DNA from: Streptomyces lucensis JCM 4490 | GTDB taxonomy: Bacteria > Actinomycetota > Actinomycetes > Streptomycetales > Streptomycetaceae | DNA length: 64,000 bases | Assembly (NCBI RefSeq): GCF_014650035.1 | Contig: NZ_BMUE01000002.1 | Coordinates: 682,001-746,000, forward strand | Direction of reading: 5' to 3' | Part shown: positions 8,412 through 17,469 of the stretch, piece after piece | How positions within the stretch are numbered: the first letter of the stretch is position 1 | How the letters are laid out: each line of letters starts with the position of its first letter | Notes under the pieces: generated by a model | Database searches by the model: none | What the model was told of the DNA's origin: nothing | The model's input: only the letters and a program-made list of their open reading frames with translations | Position numbers and translations under genes: made by a program

Positions 8412-8963
8412 ATGGTGCGCACAACCCGGAAGATGCGCCGGTTCGCCAACGCGCTCATCGACCCCCTCAGAGTGCCGATCCCCGCCGACCCCGGCGATCT
8501 CCTGGACGCCCTGGTGGAGTCCGCGTCCCGGTGGCGCGGCCGTCCCATCGCCGTCCACCTGACGAACTTCCCGCCGCACACCTGCGCCACCGGACTGTGG
8601 ATCGAACGCGCCACGCGCGACGACATCGTCATCGAGGCGGACGCCCCGCCCTGGATGAAGCTGGTGATCCTCGGCCACGAGCTGTGGCACATGGCCGAGG
8701 ACGACCCGGCGCACCAGGCCGCGCACTCCGCGGGCCTACTGGCGCCGGCCGGCGCGGACGGCGCCCAGCCGTCCGCCGCGCGCACCCGCTTCCTGGACGC
8801 CGCGGAACAGCGGGCCGACCTGTTCGGCATGCTGATCGGCGACCGGCTGCGCCCCTGGCTGAACGCCGCCCCCGACTCCGTGTACGCGGCGCAGACCTCC
8901 CACAACGACGACCTCGCGGGCCGCATCGGGGCGGCCCTCAACTACCGCGGGGCCCAAAGGTGA
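8412..8963 (+). CDS. ImmA/IrrE-type metallopeptidase
   Basis: 183 aa. The zinc motif HELWHM (HExxH) is at about residues 79-84, with a later helix DAAEQRADLFGMLI (about 120-133) that could supply the third ligand, as in M78 peptidases. IrrE/ImmA enzymes cleave partner XRE repressors, and one is encoded just upstream. The gene is preceded by about 215 bp without a gene. The stop overlaps the next gene's GTG (GTGA), indicating coupled translation with the membrane protein. It may alternatively act as the toxin half of an antitoxin pair. Confidence 0.82.
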   Translation: MVRTTRKMRRFANALIDPLRVPIPADPGDLLDALVESASRWRGRPIAVHLTNFPPHTCATGLWIERATRDDIVIEADAPPWMKLVILGHELWHMAEDDPAHQAAHSAGLLAPAGADGAQPSAARTRFLDAAEQRADLFGMLIGDRLRPWLNAAPDSVYAAQTSHNDDLAGRIGAALNYRGAQR

Positions 8964-10111
8964 GCGACCTGATCAACTACGTGAGTTGCGGGCTGCTGTG
9001 GCTGGGGATCCTGGCCAAGGCGCCCGACCTCGTCCGCCAGTGGCGCGACCCCTTCCTGCTGGCCATCACCAGCGTCCTGGGGTTCGCCTCCCTGTGCTTC
9101 CTCTTCGGCGCCCCGCGGACGGTGGGCTTCGTCAACCACGTCAGCGGCGTACCGAACCTCGCCGCGCCCCTGACTTACGCGGCCATCACGGCCTACGGCG
9201 CCGCGTCCCTGGTACTCGTCGTCAGCTGGCGCGGCGGCCCGGGCACCGCCCGCGCCATCCGCCGCTGGGTGCTGGGGTACACGGGCGTGCTCGGCGGCAT
9301 CGCGTTCACGTTCGCCCTGGGCGACGCCCCGGTGGAACGCCGCACGGACTTCGACACCTACTACGCCACCACGCCGTACATCAGCGAGATGATCGTCCTG
9401 TACCTCGTCGCGCACCTCGCGGCCGTCGTCGTGACCGCGTACCGGTCGCTGACCTGGGCCCGGCACCTGCGCGGCTGCCTGCGGGCGGGACTGGTCACCA
9501 TGGGCACGGGGACCGTCGTCGGCGCCGGTTACAGCGCGTCGAAACTCGTGGCCGTCGCCGCCCGCTGGTGCGGACGCGACTGGTCCGCCCTCGGTACGAC
9601 GCTCTCGCCGGCCTGCGCCGGACTGGGCGCCGCGCTGACCGTCACGGGCACCGTGATCCCCCTGGTCGGCCCCTTCGTGGCGACCCGGGCCCGGTGCTGG
9701 CGGGAGTACGCGCGGCTCGGCCCCCTGGAGCGGGAACTGACGGAGCTGCTCCGCCGCGAGTACCTGAGCGTGCCCCGGCCCTTCTGGCCCTCGCCCACCC
9801 GCTGGCTGACCTGGCGCCAGAGCACCATCTACAACGGACTGCACTTCCTCGAGCGGTACTTCGACGCAGGGCTGTACCAGCGGACGTACACCGACCGGAT
9901 GCGCGTGACGGGCGACCGGCACCAGGCGGAGGCCGCCGCCTGGGCCACGGCCATCACCGCCGCGGCACGGACCGTGAGCGAGAGCGGGCACGGGCTCGTC
10001 GTGGCCGGCGAGCCGGAACCGCGGCCGGACCGCCCGGACCTCCCCGCCCTCCTCCGTATCGCCGACGCCCTCGCCGAGAACAGTGGTGAGCATGCCCTGG
10101 CCATGTGCTGA
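8960..10111 (+). CDS. MAB_1171c-type multi-pass membrane protein
   Basis: 383 aa. About seven hydrophobic helices fill residues 1-240, followed by a soluble C-terminal region of about 140 aa. It contains TYYATTPYISEMIVLYLV, nearly repeated in the next gene, so the two are tandem paralogues. The resemblance is to the MAB_1171c 'putative transporter' family, known mainly by its habit of sitting beside XRE and ImmA genes. No transport or catalytic motif is visible. The GTG overlaps the peptidase stop. Signal sensing or transport both remain possible. Confidence 0.75.
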   Translation: MSDLINYVSCGLLWLGILAKAPDLVRQWRDPFLLAITSVLGFASLCFLFGAPRTVGFVNHVSGVPNLAAPLTYAAITAYGAASLVLVVSWRGGPGTARAIRRWVLGYTGVLGGIAFTFALGDAPVERRTDFDTYYATTPYISEMIVLYLVAHLAAVVVTAYRSLTWARHLRGCLRAGLVTMGTGTVVGAGYSASKLVAVAARWCGRDWSALGTTLSPACAGLGAALTVTGTVIPLVGPFVATRARCWREYARLGPLERELTELLRREYLSVPRPFWPSPTRWLTWRQSTIYNGLHFLERYFDAGLYQRTYTDRMRVTGDRHQAEAAAWATAITAAARTVSESGHGLVVAGEPEPRPDRPDLPALLRIADALAENSGEHALAMC

Positions 10112-10126
10112 ACGGAGTTCTCGACC

Positions 10127-11308
10127 ATGAGCCTCGTCGTGTACGCGGCAGCCTCGCTCTTCGCCGTGACCGCCCTGCTCCTCTTCCGCAGACCGCGCGT
10201 CGCGCTGCGAGACCCCCTGACGGCCTCCACCTGGGTCTCCATCTTCCTCGGCGGCCTCTGCTTCTTCTGCTCGGCCCCCGTCACCCTGGCCGCGGTCAAC
10301 GACCTCACCGGCACACCCAACTTCGGCGCGCCGATGACCTACAGCGTCATCTCCGCCTACAGCGCCTCCCTGCTGATCCTGCTGATCAACTGGCGCGGCG
10401 GGCCGGCCGAACAGGTCAGGCGCTGGGTCGTACGGGTCGCCACGGTCTACAGCCTGCTGATCGCCGCCATCATCACGCTGTTCACCCTGGCGAGCGCCCC
10501 GGTCGAGCGGCTGCGCGACCTCGACACCTACTACGCCAACACGCCGTACATGCGCGAGATGATCGTCCTCTATCTCGTCGGCCACGGCGCCTGCGCGCTG
10601 ATCACCTGCTACGTGTGCCTGCGCTGGTCCCGCGAGGTGACCGGCACCCTCCGTGTGGGCCTGCGTCTGATCATGGCGGGCCTCTCCGTCGACCTGCTCG
10701 GCTTCGCGCTGACGAAGATCACCGCGGTCGTCGCCCGCTGGACGCTGCACGACCTGGACGGTCTGTCCACCGACCTGGCCCCGCCGGCGTCCGCCGTGGG
10801 CGCCCTGCTGTGCAGTGCGGGCTTCGCGCTGCCCCGCCTGCTGCCCGCGGTCCTCGACCAGTGGCACAGCATCTGGGACTACCGCGCGCTCGCCCCGCTG
10901 TGGGCCGAGCTGGAGACGGTGCCGACCGCGCCCAAGCCCGCGCCGCCGCGCTGGCAACTGCCCCGAGGCCGCCTGTACTACCGCGAGATCCGCATCCTCG
11001 ACGCGCTGCTCGCCCTGCAGTCCCGCTGCGACGGCAGGGTGCGGGAGACGGCGTACCGGCAGGCCAGGACCCAGGGAAGCGCCCCCGGCGAGGCCCATTT
11101 CATCGCCGCCGCGGCCATGGTCGTCGATGCCGCGCACCAGGCCCGGCAACCGCAGTCACCCGCCGGCCAGGAGCCGGCCGGAACGTCCCGTCTGCACACC
11201 GCCGTCTTCTCGGACACGGGCGAACTGGTGCAGCTGTCGCGGGCGTTGGCCAAGTCACCCGTCGTCGAAGCAGCTCGCGCGGGCGCGGCGAGAGCCGCCC
11301 GGAGCTGA
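10127..11308 (+). CDS. second MAB_1171c-type membrane protein
   Basis: 393 aa, paralogue of the preceding protein: the shared core TYYANTPYMREMIVLYLV and similar helix order are obvious, while the C-terminal cytosolic half has diverged. ATG 10127 follows the previous stop by 15 nt, with GGAG at suitable spacing. The C-terminal region (about 255-393) is soluble, Ala/Arg-rich, and includes AAAMVVDAAHQAR. Two paralogues side by side suggest a hetero-oligomer. Function unknown. Confidence 0.75.
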   Translation: MSLVVYAAASLFAVTALLLFRRPRVALRDPLTASTWVSIFLGGLCFFCSAPVTLAAVNDLTGTPNFGAPMTYSVISAYSASLLILLINWRGGPAEQVRRWVVRVATVYSLLIAAIITLFTLASAPVERLRDLDTYYANTPYMREMIVLYLVGHGACALITCYVCLRWSREVTGTLRVGLRLIMAGLSVDLLGFALTKITAVVARWTLHDLDGLSTDLAPPASAVGALLCSAGFALPRLLPAVLDQWHSIWDYRALAPLWAELETVPTAPKPAPPRWQLPRGRLYYREIRILDALLALQSRCDGRVRETAYRQARTQGSAPGEAHFIAAAAMVVDAAHQARQPQSPAGQEPAGTSRLHTAVFSDTGELVQLSRALAKSPVVEAARAGAARAARS

Positions 11309-11320
11309 GGGAAGAGAACC

Positions 11321-12772
11321 GTGAAGTCGACCAGAGCTGTTGTCATAGGCGCCGGTCCGGCCGGCCTGCTCGCCGCCGCGGCGTTGGCGCCGGTCGTGGA
11401 CCACGTCGTCGTGCTCGACCGCGACGAACTGCCCGACGCCCCCGAGCACCGCCGCGGCGTGCCCCAGGACCGTCACGCCCACCTGCTCATGCCCGGTGGC
11501 CTGGAGGCGATCGAGCGGCTGCTGCCGCGGGCCGACGTGCGCAAGGACCTGCTGGCCGCGGGCGCCAGGGAACTGGCGCTGAGTTCCGGCATGCTGGCCC
11601 TCACTCCCGACGGATGGTTCCGCCGCTGGCGGCACCACAGCCACGTCACGATCACCTGCAGCAGGCCGCTGCTGGAGTGGGTGGTGCGCAGGGCGGTCCT
11701 CGGTACCAACGCCAACGTCGAGGTCCACCGCGCCCGGGTCACCGGGCTGCGGGGCAGCGCACGCCGGGTGCTCGGCGTGACCGTCGAGCCCTGCGCCGAC
11801 GCCGGCTCCGACGCCCCCTTCCCGGCCGGCCACTGCGGCCACCGCCCGGCCGACGGGCGGCCGGCCGCACTCGACGCCGACTGGGTGGTGGACGCCAGCG
11901 GCCGGGGGACACGTGTCGTGCCGTGGCTCGAGGCGCTCGGCATCCACGGCATCGCCGCGAAGGACGTCGACTCCGGTCTGGCCAACGCCACCCGCGTCTA
12001 CCGCACGCCCTCCGGGGCCCAGGAGTGGCCGCTGACCCTGATCCAGCCCGACCCCTACAGTGGCCGGCCCGGCCGCAGCGGCATGATCGTGCCCATCGAG
12101 AACGACCGGTGGATGGTCAGCCTCGGCGGGATGCGCGGCAGCGAACCCCCGAGCGACCCGGACGCCTTCCTCGAGTACGCCCTCGCCCTGCCCAGCCCCC
12201 TGGTGGGCCGGCTCATCGCCGCCGCCGAGCCGCTCACGGAGGTCTTCACCAGCCACAGCACCAGCAACTCACGCCGTTACCTGGACAAGGTCCGGCACTG
12301 GCCCGACCGCTTCGTCGCGCTCGGCGACGCCGCGGCCACCTTCAACCCGCTCTACGGCCAGGGCATGTCGGTCGCGGCACTCGGGGCCCTGGCGCTGGCG
12401 GAGGCCCTCGCGGACGGCGGCCTCGACACACCGGGCCTGGCCCGTGGCGTCCAGCGGGCGGCGGCCCGCTCCGTCGAGGCGGCCTGGACCACGGCGGTCA
12501 GCACGGACGTGCTGTACCCCGGCGTGGAAGGCGGCACGCCGACCGCGGCGGACCGCCTCACCGCGGCGTACTCGCGGCGGCTGACGCGGACGGCCACCGG
12601 CTCCTACGTGGCGGCGTCCGCCCTGTGGGACGTCACCACCCTGCGCACGGGCCCGGCGCGGCTGATGCGACCGGGCGCGATCCTTGCCGCACTCGCCGGC
12701 CCACCGCTGCCCCCGCTCTCGGGACCACCGCTGACGGACCGCGAGCGGGCGATCCTGTCGGCCATCGGCTGA
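11321..12772 (+). CDS. FAD-dependent monooxygenase/oxidoreductase
   Basis: 483 aa. An N-terminal Rossmann motif GAGPAGLLAAAAL (about 10-22) is followed by VVVLDRDELPD. A second FAD motif, RFVALGDAAATFNPLYGQG (about 330-348), carries the GD signature of aromatic hydroxylase-type flavoproteins. GTG 11321 sits behind GAGGGAAGAG. It is the last gene of the XRE/ImmA/membrane-protein series, separated by only 12 nt. The substrate is unknown; a lipid or small molecule made or sensed at the membrane is one guess. Its last codons are duplicated just beyond the stop. Confidence 0.85.
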   Translation: MKSTRAVVIGAGPAGLLAAAALAPVVDHVVVLDRDELPDAPEHRRGVPQDRHAHLLMPGGLEAIERLLPRADVRKDLLAAGARELALSSGMLALTPDGWFRRWRHHSHVTITCSRPLLEWVVRRAVLGTNANVEVHRARVTGLRGSARRVLGVTVEPCADAGSDAPFPAGHCGHRPADGRPAALDADWVVDASGRGTRVVPWLEALGIHGIAAKDVDSGLANATRVYRTPSGAQEWPLTLIQPDPYSGRPGRSGMIVPIENDRWMVSLGGMRGSEPPSDPDAFLEYALALPSPLVGRLIAAAEPLTEVFTSHSTSNSRRYLDKVRHWPDRFVALGDAAATFNPLYGQGMSVAALGALALAEALADGGLDTPGLARGVQRAAARSVEAAWTTAVSTDVLYPGVEGGTPTAADRLTAAYSRRLTRTATGSYVAASALWDVTTLRTGPARLMRPGAILAALAGPPLPPLSGPPLTDRERAILSAIG

Positions 12773-12808
12773 CGGACGGTGAGCGGGCGATCCTGTCGCC
12801 ATCGGCTG
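12732..12808 (+). repeat. tandem duplication across a stop codon (about 38 bp)
   Basis: Bases 12732-12770 are repeated at 12771-12808 with a few changes and a 1-bp deletion. The first copy holds the last codons and stop of the monooxygenase gene; the second is non-coding debris. Confidence 0.85.
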
Positions 12809-12962
12809 ACGGGGGCCGCCGCACGACGGCCGTGCACCGCCCGGCGGAGGGGACCGGGACCACTCAGGCCGGCGGCGAACCGGGCGCCCCACCCGGGAGG
12901 GGGACCGGCGGAGCCGCGGGGTACGCTCCTGCGGTTCCGGCAGGCCGAGCAGGGTGGAAAGC

Positions 12963-13826
12963 GTGCACAAGTCCGAGGCGAAGAAACTGGTCAAGCAGGC
13001 GTACGAGGCCTGGGACGCCGAGGACTGGACCACCGCCGCCGGACTCCTGGAGCGGGTGCTCGCCCACTTCCCCGACGAGGAGCCGAGCCCGGTGTGGTGG
13101 TACGACGCCGCGCTCGGCCACAAGTTCCTGCGCAACTGGGCGAAGGCCTACGAGCTGGGCCGCGAGGCCGCCGCCCGCGCCCCGCGCGGCGAGGGCGACC
13201 CGGCCCACTGGAACCTGGGCATCGCGGCCACCATCCAGCGCGACTGGGCGACCGCCAGACAGGCGTGGGCCGGCTTCGGCATCGAACTCCCGCCGGGTGA
13301 CGGCGTGATCGACGCCCGCCTCGGCGCGGCATGCGTCCGCCTGGACACCGGCGGCGAACGGGAGGTCGTCTGGATCGACCGGCTCTGCCCGACCCGCGGC
13401 CGGGTCATGAACGTACCGGTGACGGCGGGCCGCCGCTTCGGCGAGATCGTCGTGCACGACGGCGAACCGAAGGGCCGCCGCGTCGTCGACGGCCGCGAGT
13501 ACCCGGTCTTCGACGAACTCCTCCTCTTCGAGTCCTCCGACCTGCCCACGTTCACGGTGACCGTGGACGCGGGGGAGGCGGCCGACGTCGACGCCCTGAT
13601 CGACCTCTTCGGGCAGAACGACTACGGCGCCGAGCCGGCGAGCGGCTTCGAGGTCCTGTGCGCCTGCTGCAGCGAGGGCACGCACGAACAGGAGCGGAAG
13701 GTCCACCCGGGCACCCAGCAGGTGTCCCTGGCCGCCCCGGAGGACGAGGCCCGGCGCCTGCTCGACCGGTGGGCGGCCCACACGCCGTCCGCCCGCGGCT
13801 GGACCGGCCTGCTGCCCGTCGCCTGA
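12963..13826 (+). CDS. tetratricopeptide-like protein with C-terminal unknown domain
   Basis: From GTG 12963, 287 aa; GTG 12954 is three codons upstream and also possible. The N-terminal third has TPR-like helix pairs (AKKLVKQAYEAWDAEDW, WNLGIAATIQRDWATARQAW). The C-terminal part is acidic/beta-rich with CACCSEGTHE near residue 235, which could bind metal. No enzyme motif is recognised. It stands alone, about 190 bp after the monooxygenase. A protein-protein interaction role is plausible; the specific function is unknown. Confidence 0.75.
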   Translation: MHKSEAKKLVKQAYEAWDAEDWTTAAGLLERVLAHFPDEEPSPVWWYDAALGHKFLRNWAKAYELGREAAARAPRGEGDPAHWNLGIAATIQRDWATARQAWAGFGIELPPGDGVIDARLGAACVRLDTGGEREVVWIDRLCPTRGRVMNVPVTAGRRFGEIVVHDGEPKGRRVVDGREYPVFDELLLFESSDLPTFTVTVDAGEAADVDALIDLFGQNDYGAEPASGFEVLCACCSEGTHEQERKVHPGTQQVSLAAPEDEARRLLDRWAAHTPSARGWTGLLPVA

Positions 13827-13920
13827 CCGCCGGCCCCCCAAGGCGGCGCCGCTCAGGGCCTGTTGCCAATGTGGATCAAGAGCGTGGATGATCGGTGCAT
13901 CCGACATCGAGGGGGAACAC

Positions 13921-14451
13921 GTGCGGTATTCCGATGGTCCGACAGTGCACTGCGACGTCCGTGTCGAGGCGCCCCCGGCGCGGGTCTGGGCGCTGGTGAG
14001 CGACATCGCGCTGCCCGCGCGGCTCAGCCCGGAGCTGCAGCGCGCGGCATGGCTCGACGGCGCGGACCGGCCCGTGGCGGGGGCGCGCTTCGAGGGCCAC
14101 AACCGGCATCCGCAGGTCGGCGAGTGGCGGACCGTGTCCTACGTGGTCGAGGTGGACGAGGAGCGGGTGTTCGCCTGGGCCGTCACGGACGCCGACGGCC
14201 GTTACGGACAGCCGGCCGTCGACCCGGCGAAGCCCCTGGCGACCTGGCGCTACGAGCTCCAGGCCGAGGGCGAGGGCACGCGGCTGCGGCAGTCGGCCTT
14301 CCTCGGTCCGGGCCCCAGCGGGGTCACCCAGGCCATCGAGCGGTGGCCGGACCGGGAGGAGGCCATCATCGACTTCCGGCTCGGGGAGCTGCGCGCCGGC
14401 ATGGAGACCACCCTCCAGGGCATCAAGGCACTCGCGGAACAGACCGGCTGA
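13921..14451 (+). CDS. SRPBCC-family (START-like) protein
   Basis: 176 aa with the helix-grip pattern of polyketide cyclase/SRPBCC proteins: an N-terminal strand HCDVRVEAPPARVWALVSD and a long C-terminal helix (FRLGELRAGMETTLQGIKAL). Such proteins bind or modify hydrophobic ligands. GTG 13921 is preferred because GAGGGGGA lies 5 nt upstream; an in-frame ATG at 13888 lacks such a site. It converges on the KstR-like regulator, 30 bp away. Ligand unknown. Confidence 0.8.
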   Translation: MRYSDGPTVHCDVRVEAPPARVWALVSDIALPARLSPELQRAAWLDGADRPVAGARFEGHNRHPQVGEWRTVSYVVEVDEERVFAWAVTDADGRYGQPAVDPAKPLATWRYELQAEGEGTRLRQSAFLGPGPSGVTQAIERWPDREEAIIDFRLGELRAGMETTLQGIKALAEQTG

Positions 14452-14481
14452 GGGGCGACACCACGGCTCCGCCCGCCGTGC

Positions 14482-15114
14482 CTAGCGCGCGGCGGGCGGT
14501 GCCGTCAGGTCCATCAGGCGGCACGCCGTCTCTATGTCCGTCCTCACCTGGGCGATGGAGGCGCGGCCGGAGAGCCACGTGATGAGGGCCGAGTGCCAGG
14601 TGTGCTCGATGACCCGGACCGCGGAGAGCTGCTCGGGTGTGGGGTGCTCCAGGCCCGTCGCTTCCAGGATGATCGCCGTCGTCTGGCGGGAGACCTGGTC
14701 GACCTCCGGGCTCACGCTCCGGTCGGCGAAGGTGAGGGCGCGCACCATCGCGTCGGCCAGCTGCGGCTCGCGCTGCAGCCCGCGGAAGGCCCGCATCAGG
14801 GTCTCGGCGACACGCTCGGCAGCCGAGTCACCCGCGGGGGGCCTCCTGCGGAGCGTGCCGTGCATGTGCTCCAGCTGGTCCTGCATGGTCGCCACCAGCA
14901 GGTGGACCTTGGACGGGAAGTAGCGGTACAGCGTGCCGAGGGCCACCTGGGAGGACTCGGCGACCTCGCGCATCTGCACGGCGTCGAAACCGCCCCGGCT
15001 CGCCAGCTGGGCGCACGCTCGCAGGATCCTGCGGCGGCGGGCCTCCTGCCGCTCGGTGAGCGGGGCCGGGGAGGGCCGGGCCGTACTGGCCGTCACCTTC
15101 GATTCCGCAGGCAT
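14482..15114 (-). CDS. KstR-like TetR-family repressor
   Basis: 210 aa. The DNA-binding region RRRRILRACAQLASRGG, VQMREVAESS and VALGTLYRYFPSKVHLLV (about 27-75) matches, from memory, mycobacterial KstR, the repressor of cholesterol-uptake and catabolism genes. The C-terminal part also aligns (ADAMVRALTFADRS, EVDQV). KstR ligands are CoA thioesters of sterol intermediates; the ligand here is unknown. ATG 15114 has GGAGTGGGA upstream. The divergent intergenic region holds an exact copy of the KstR consensus operator, implying autoregulation and control of the glycosyltransferase operon. Confidence 0.88.
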   Translation of the reverse strand: MPAESKVTASTARPSPAPLTERQEARRRRILRACAQLASRGGFDAVQMREVAESSQVALGTLYRYFPSKVHLLVATMQDQLEHMHGTLRRRPPAGDSAAERVAETLMRAFRGLQREPQLADAMVRALTFADRSVSPEVDQVSRQTTAIILEATGLEHPTPEQLSAVRVIEHTWHSALITWLSGRASIAQVRTDIETACRLMDLTAPPAAR

Positions 15115-15266
15115 GGGTCCCACTCCGTGACAGTCGGTGAGGGTGTCTGTAGGGCTCGTGATCAAACAGCATGACAGGGTTGCGCGTCGTGGCGCGAATC
15201 ACCTGATCCACTGCTCACAGTCCCCCTACCTGCCGGTAGATTCAGTTCCTCTTGAACGATCAAGTC

Positions 15267-15280
15267 TGAAACTTGTTCTA
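15267..15280. promoter_or_regulatory. KstR-type operator
   Basis: TGAAACTTGTTCTA fits TNNAACNNGTTNNA exactly. It lies between the divergent repressor and glycosyltransferase genes, 55 bp before the latter. A second palindrome, CTTGA-N4-TCAAG, lies beside it at 15251-15264. Confidence 0.7.
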
Positions 15281-15334
15281 GATTAGCGTCCCGTCGTAGT
15301 GTCGCGGGGCAGTGCAGGCAGAAGGGGGCACGGA

Positions 15335-16741
15335 GTGACCGCTGAGGCCCGGGAAGCGGGTGCCCAGGAGGATCCCGCGTCTGACGGCGAGCGACCGCTC
15401 GACATCGCGCTCCTCACCTACAAAGGGAACCCGTTCTGCGGCGGCCAGGGCGTCTACGTACGGCACCTGTCCCGCGAACTGGCCCGCCTCGGCCACCGCG
15501 TGGAGGTCATCGGCTCCCAGCCGTACCCGGTCCTCGACGAGCACGAGGACCATGCCGGCCGGCTGACCCTGACCGAGCTGCCCAGCCTCGACCTCTACCG
15601 CCAGCCCGACCCCTTCCGCACCCCCGGGCGGGACGAGTACCGGGACTGGGTCGACGCCCTCGAAGTGGCGACCATGTGGACCGGCGGCTTCCCCGAGCCG
15701 CTCACCTTCTCGCTGCGCGCCCGCCGCCACCTGCGCGCCCGCCGCGGCGAGTTCGACGTCGTGCACGACAACCAGACCCTCGGCTACGGCCTGCTCGGCG
15801 ACATCGGCGCCCCCCTGGTCACCACGATCCACCACCCCATCACCGTCGACCGGCAGCTGGAGCTGGACGCGGCCGGCACCTGGCAGCGCCGCTACTCGGT
15901 GCGCCGCTGGTACGCCTTCACCCGGATGCAGAAGCGCGTCGCCCGCCGCCTGCCCTCGGTCCTCACCGTGTCCGGCAGCTCCCGGCAGGAGATCGTGGAC
16001 CACCTCGGCGTCCGCGACGACCGCGTCCACGTGGTCCACATCGGCGCCGACACCGACCTGTTCGCGCCGAATCCCGCCGTCCCCGAGGTCCCCGGCCGGA
16101 TCGTCACCACCTCCAGCGCCGATGTGCCCCTCAAGGGCCTGGTGTTCCTCGTGGAGGCGCTGGCGAAGGTGCGCACCGAGCACCCGGCCGCCCACCTCGT
16201 CGTCGTCGGCAAGCGCCCGGCGGAGGGCCCCGTCGCCCAGGCCGTCGAGCGCTACGGCCTCGAAGGCGCCGTCGAGTTCGTCAAGGGCATCTCCGACGCC
16301 GAGCTGGTCGACCTGATCCGTTCGGCCGAGGTCGCCTGCGTGCCCTCCCTCTACGAGGGGTTCTCGCTGCCCGCCGCCGAGGCCATGGCCACCGGCACCC
16401 CGCTGCTCGCCACCACCGGCGGCGCGATCCCCGAGGTCGCCGGACGCGACGGCGAGACCTGCCTGGCCGTACCGCCGGGCGACGCGGGCGCGCTGGCCGC
16501 CGGGCTGACCCGGCTGCTGGGCGACCGCGAGCTGCGAGTACGGCTCGGCGCGGCCGGCCGGAACCGGGTGCTGCGGCACTTCACCTGGGCCCGCGCCGCC
16601 CAGGGCACGGTGGCCCGCTACCGGGAGGCCATCGCCCGCCACGGCGGCCGCCGGCACACGCCGGCCCGGCCCGCCCCCGCACCCACCGCCGTACGCGAAG
16701 AAACACTCGCCTCCGACCGCGAAAGCAGGGCCACGTGCTGA
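15335..16741 (+). CDS. glycosyltransferase, GT4-type
   Basis: 468 aa. GT-B fold retaining glycosyltransferase: N-terminal GNPFCGGQGVYVRHLSREL (about 29-47), an HHPITVDRQLE segment, and the C-terminal donor-site motif PSLYEGFSLPAAEAMATGTP (EX7E) near 345-364. It probably transfers a sugar from a nucleotide donor to a lipid or envelope acceptor. GTG 15335 is chosen because the protein core begins soon after. Its stop overlaps the methyltransferase start by 7 nt, so three genes form one operon, preceded by a KstR-type operator. Confidence 0.87.
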   Translation: MTAEAREAGAQEDPASDGERPLDIALLTYKGNPFCGGQGVYVRHLSRELARLGHRVEVIGSQPYPVLDEHEDHAGRLTLTELPSLDLYRQPDPFRTPGRDEYRDWVDALEVATMWTGGFPEPLTFSLRARRHLRARRGEFDVVHDNQTLGYGLLGDIGAPLVTTIHHPITVDRQLELDAAGTWQRRYSVRRWYAFTRMQKRVARRLPSVLTVSGSSRQEIVDHLGVRDDRVHVVHIGADTDLFAPNPAVPEVPGRIVTTSSADVPLKGLVFLVEALAKVRTEHPAAHLVVVGKRPAEGPVAQAVERYGLEGAVEFVKGISDAELVDLIRSAEVACVPSLYEGFSLPAAEAMATGTPLLATTGGAIPEVAGRDGETCLAVPPGDAGALAAGLTRLLGDRELRVRLGAAGRNRVLRHFTWARAAQGTVARYREAIARHGGRRHTPARPAPAPTAVREETLASDRESRATC

Positions 16742-17469
16742 CCGTCGACTTCTCCCGGTTCCCGCTCGCCCCCGGCGACCGTGTCCTGGACCTCGGCTGC
16801 GGAGCCGGCCGGCACGCCTTCGAGTGCTACCGGCGCGGCGCCCAGGTCGTGGCCCTCGACCAGAACGCCGAGGAGATCCGCGAGGTCGCCAAGTGGTTCG
16901 CGGCGATGAAGGAGGCCGGTGAGGCCCCCGAGGGCGCCACCGCGACGGCCATGGAGGGCGACGCGCTGGCCCTGCCCTTCCCCGACGAGTCCTTCGACGT
17001 CGTCATCATCTCCGAGGTGATGGAGCACATCCCCGACGACAAGGGCGTGCTCGCCGAGATGGTCCGCGTGCTCAGGCCGGGCGGCCGCATCGCCGTCACC
17101 GTGCCCCGGTACGGCCCCGAGAAGGTCTGCTGGGCGCTGTCCGACGCCTACCACGAGGTGGAGGGCGGCCACATCCGCATCTACAAGGCGGACGAGCTGC
17201 TCGGCAAGATCCGCGAGGCCGGCCTCAAGCCGTACGGCACCCACCACGCGCACGCCCTGCACTCGCCCTACTGGTGGCTCAAGTGCGCCTTCGGCGTGGA
17301 CAACGACAAGGCGCTGCCGGTGCGGGCGTACCACAAGCTGCTGGTCTGGGACATCATGAAGAAGCCCCTCGCCACCCGGATCGCCGAGCAGGCGCTGAAC
17401 CCGGTCATCGGCAAGAGCTTCGTCGTCTACGCGACCAAGCCGCACCTGCCGCGGGTGGACGACAAGTGA
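16735..17469 (+). CDS. class I SAM-dependent methyltransferase
   Basis: 244 aa. Motif I VLDLGCGAGRHAFE (about 18-31), acidic motif II VVALDQNAEE, motif IV SFDVVIISEVMEHIPDD (about 84-100) and post-motif LRPGGRIAVTVP identify a SAM methyltransferase of the methyltransf_11 type. GTG 16735 overlaps the preceding gene. Between a glycosyltransferase and an alpha-barrel protein, it may methylate a sugar or lipid intermediate. The His/Trp-rich HHAHALHSPYWWLK stretch near 180 may form the acceptor site. Acceptor unknown. Confidence 0.88.
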   Translation: MLTVDFSRFPLAPGDRVLDLGCGAGRHAFECYRRGAQVVALDQNAEEIREVAKWFAAMKEAGEAPEGATATAMEGDALALPFPDESFDVVIISEVMEHIPDDKGVLAEMVRVLRPGGRIAVTVPRYGPEKVCWALSDAYHEVEGGHIRIYKADELLGKIREAGLKPYGTHHAHALHSPYWWLKCAFGVDNDKALPVRAYHKLLVWDIMKKPLATRIAEQALNPVIGKSFVVYATKPHLPRVDDK

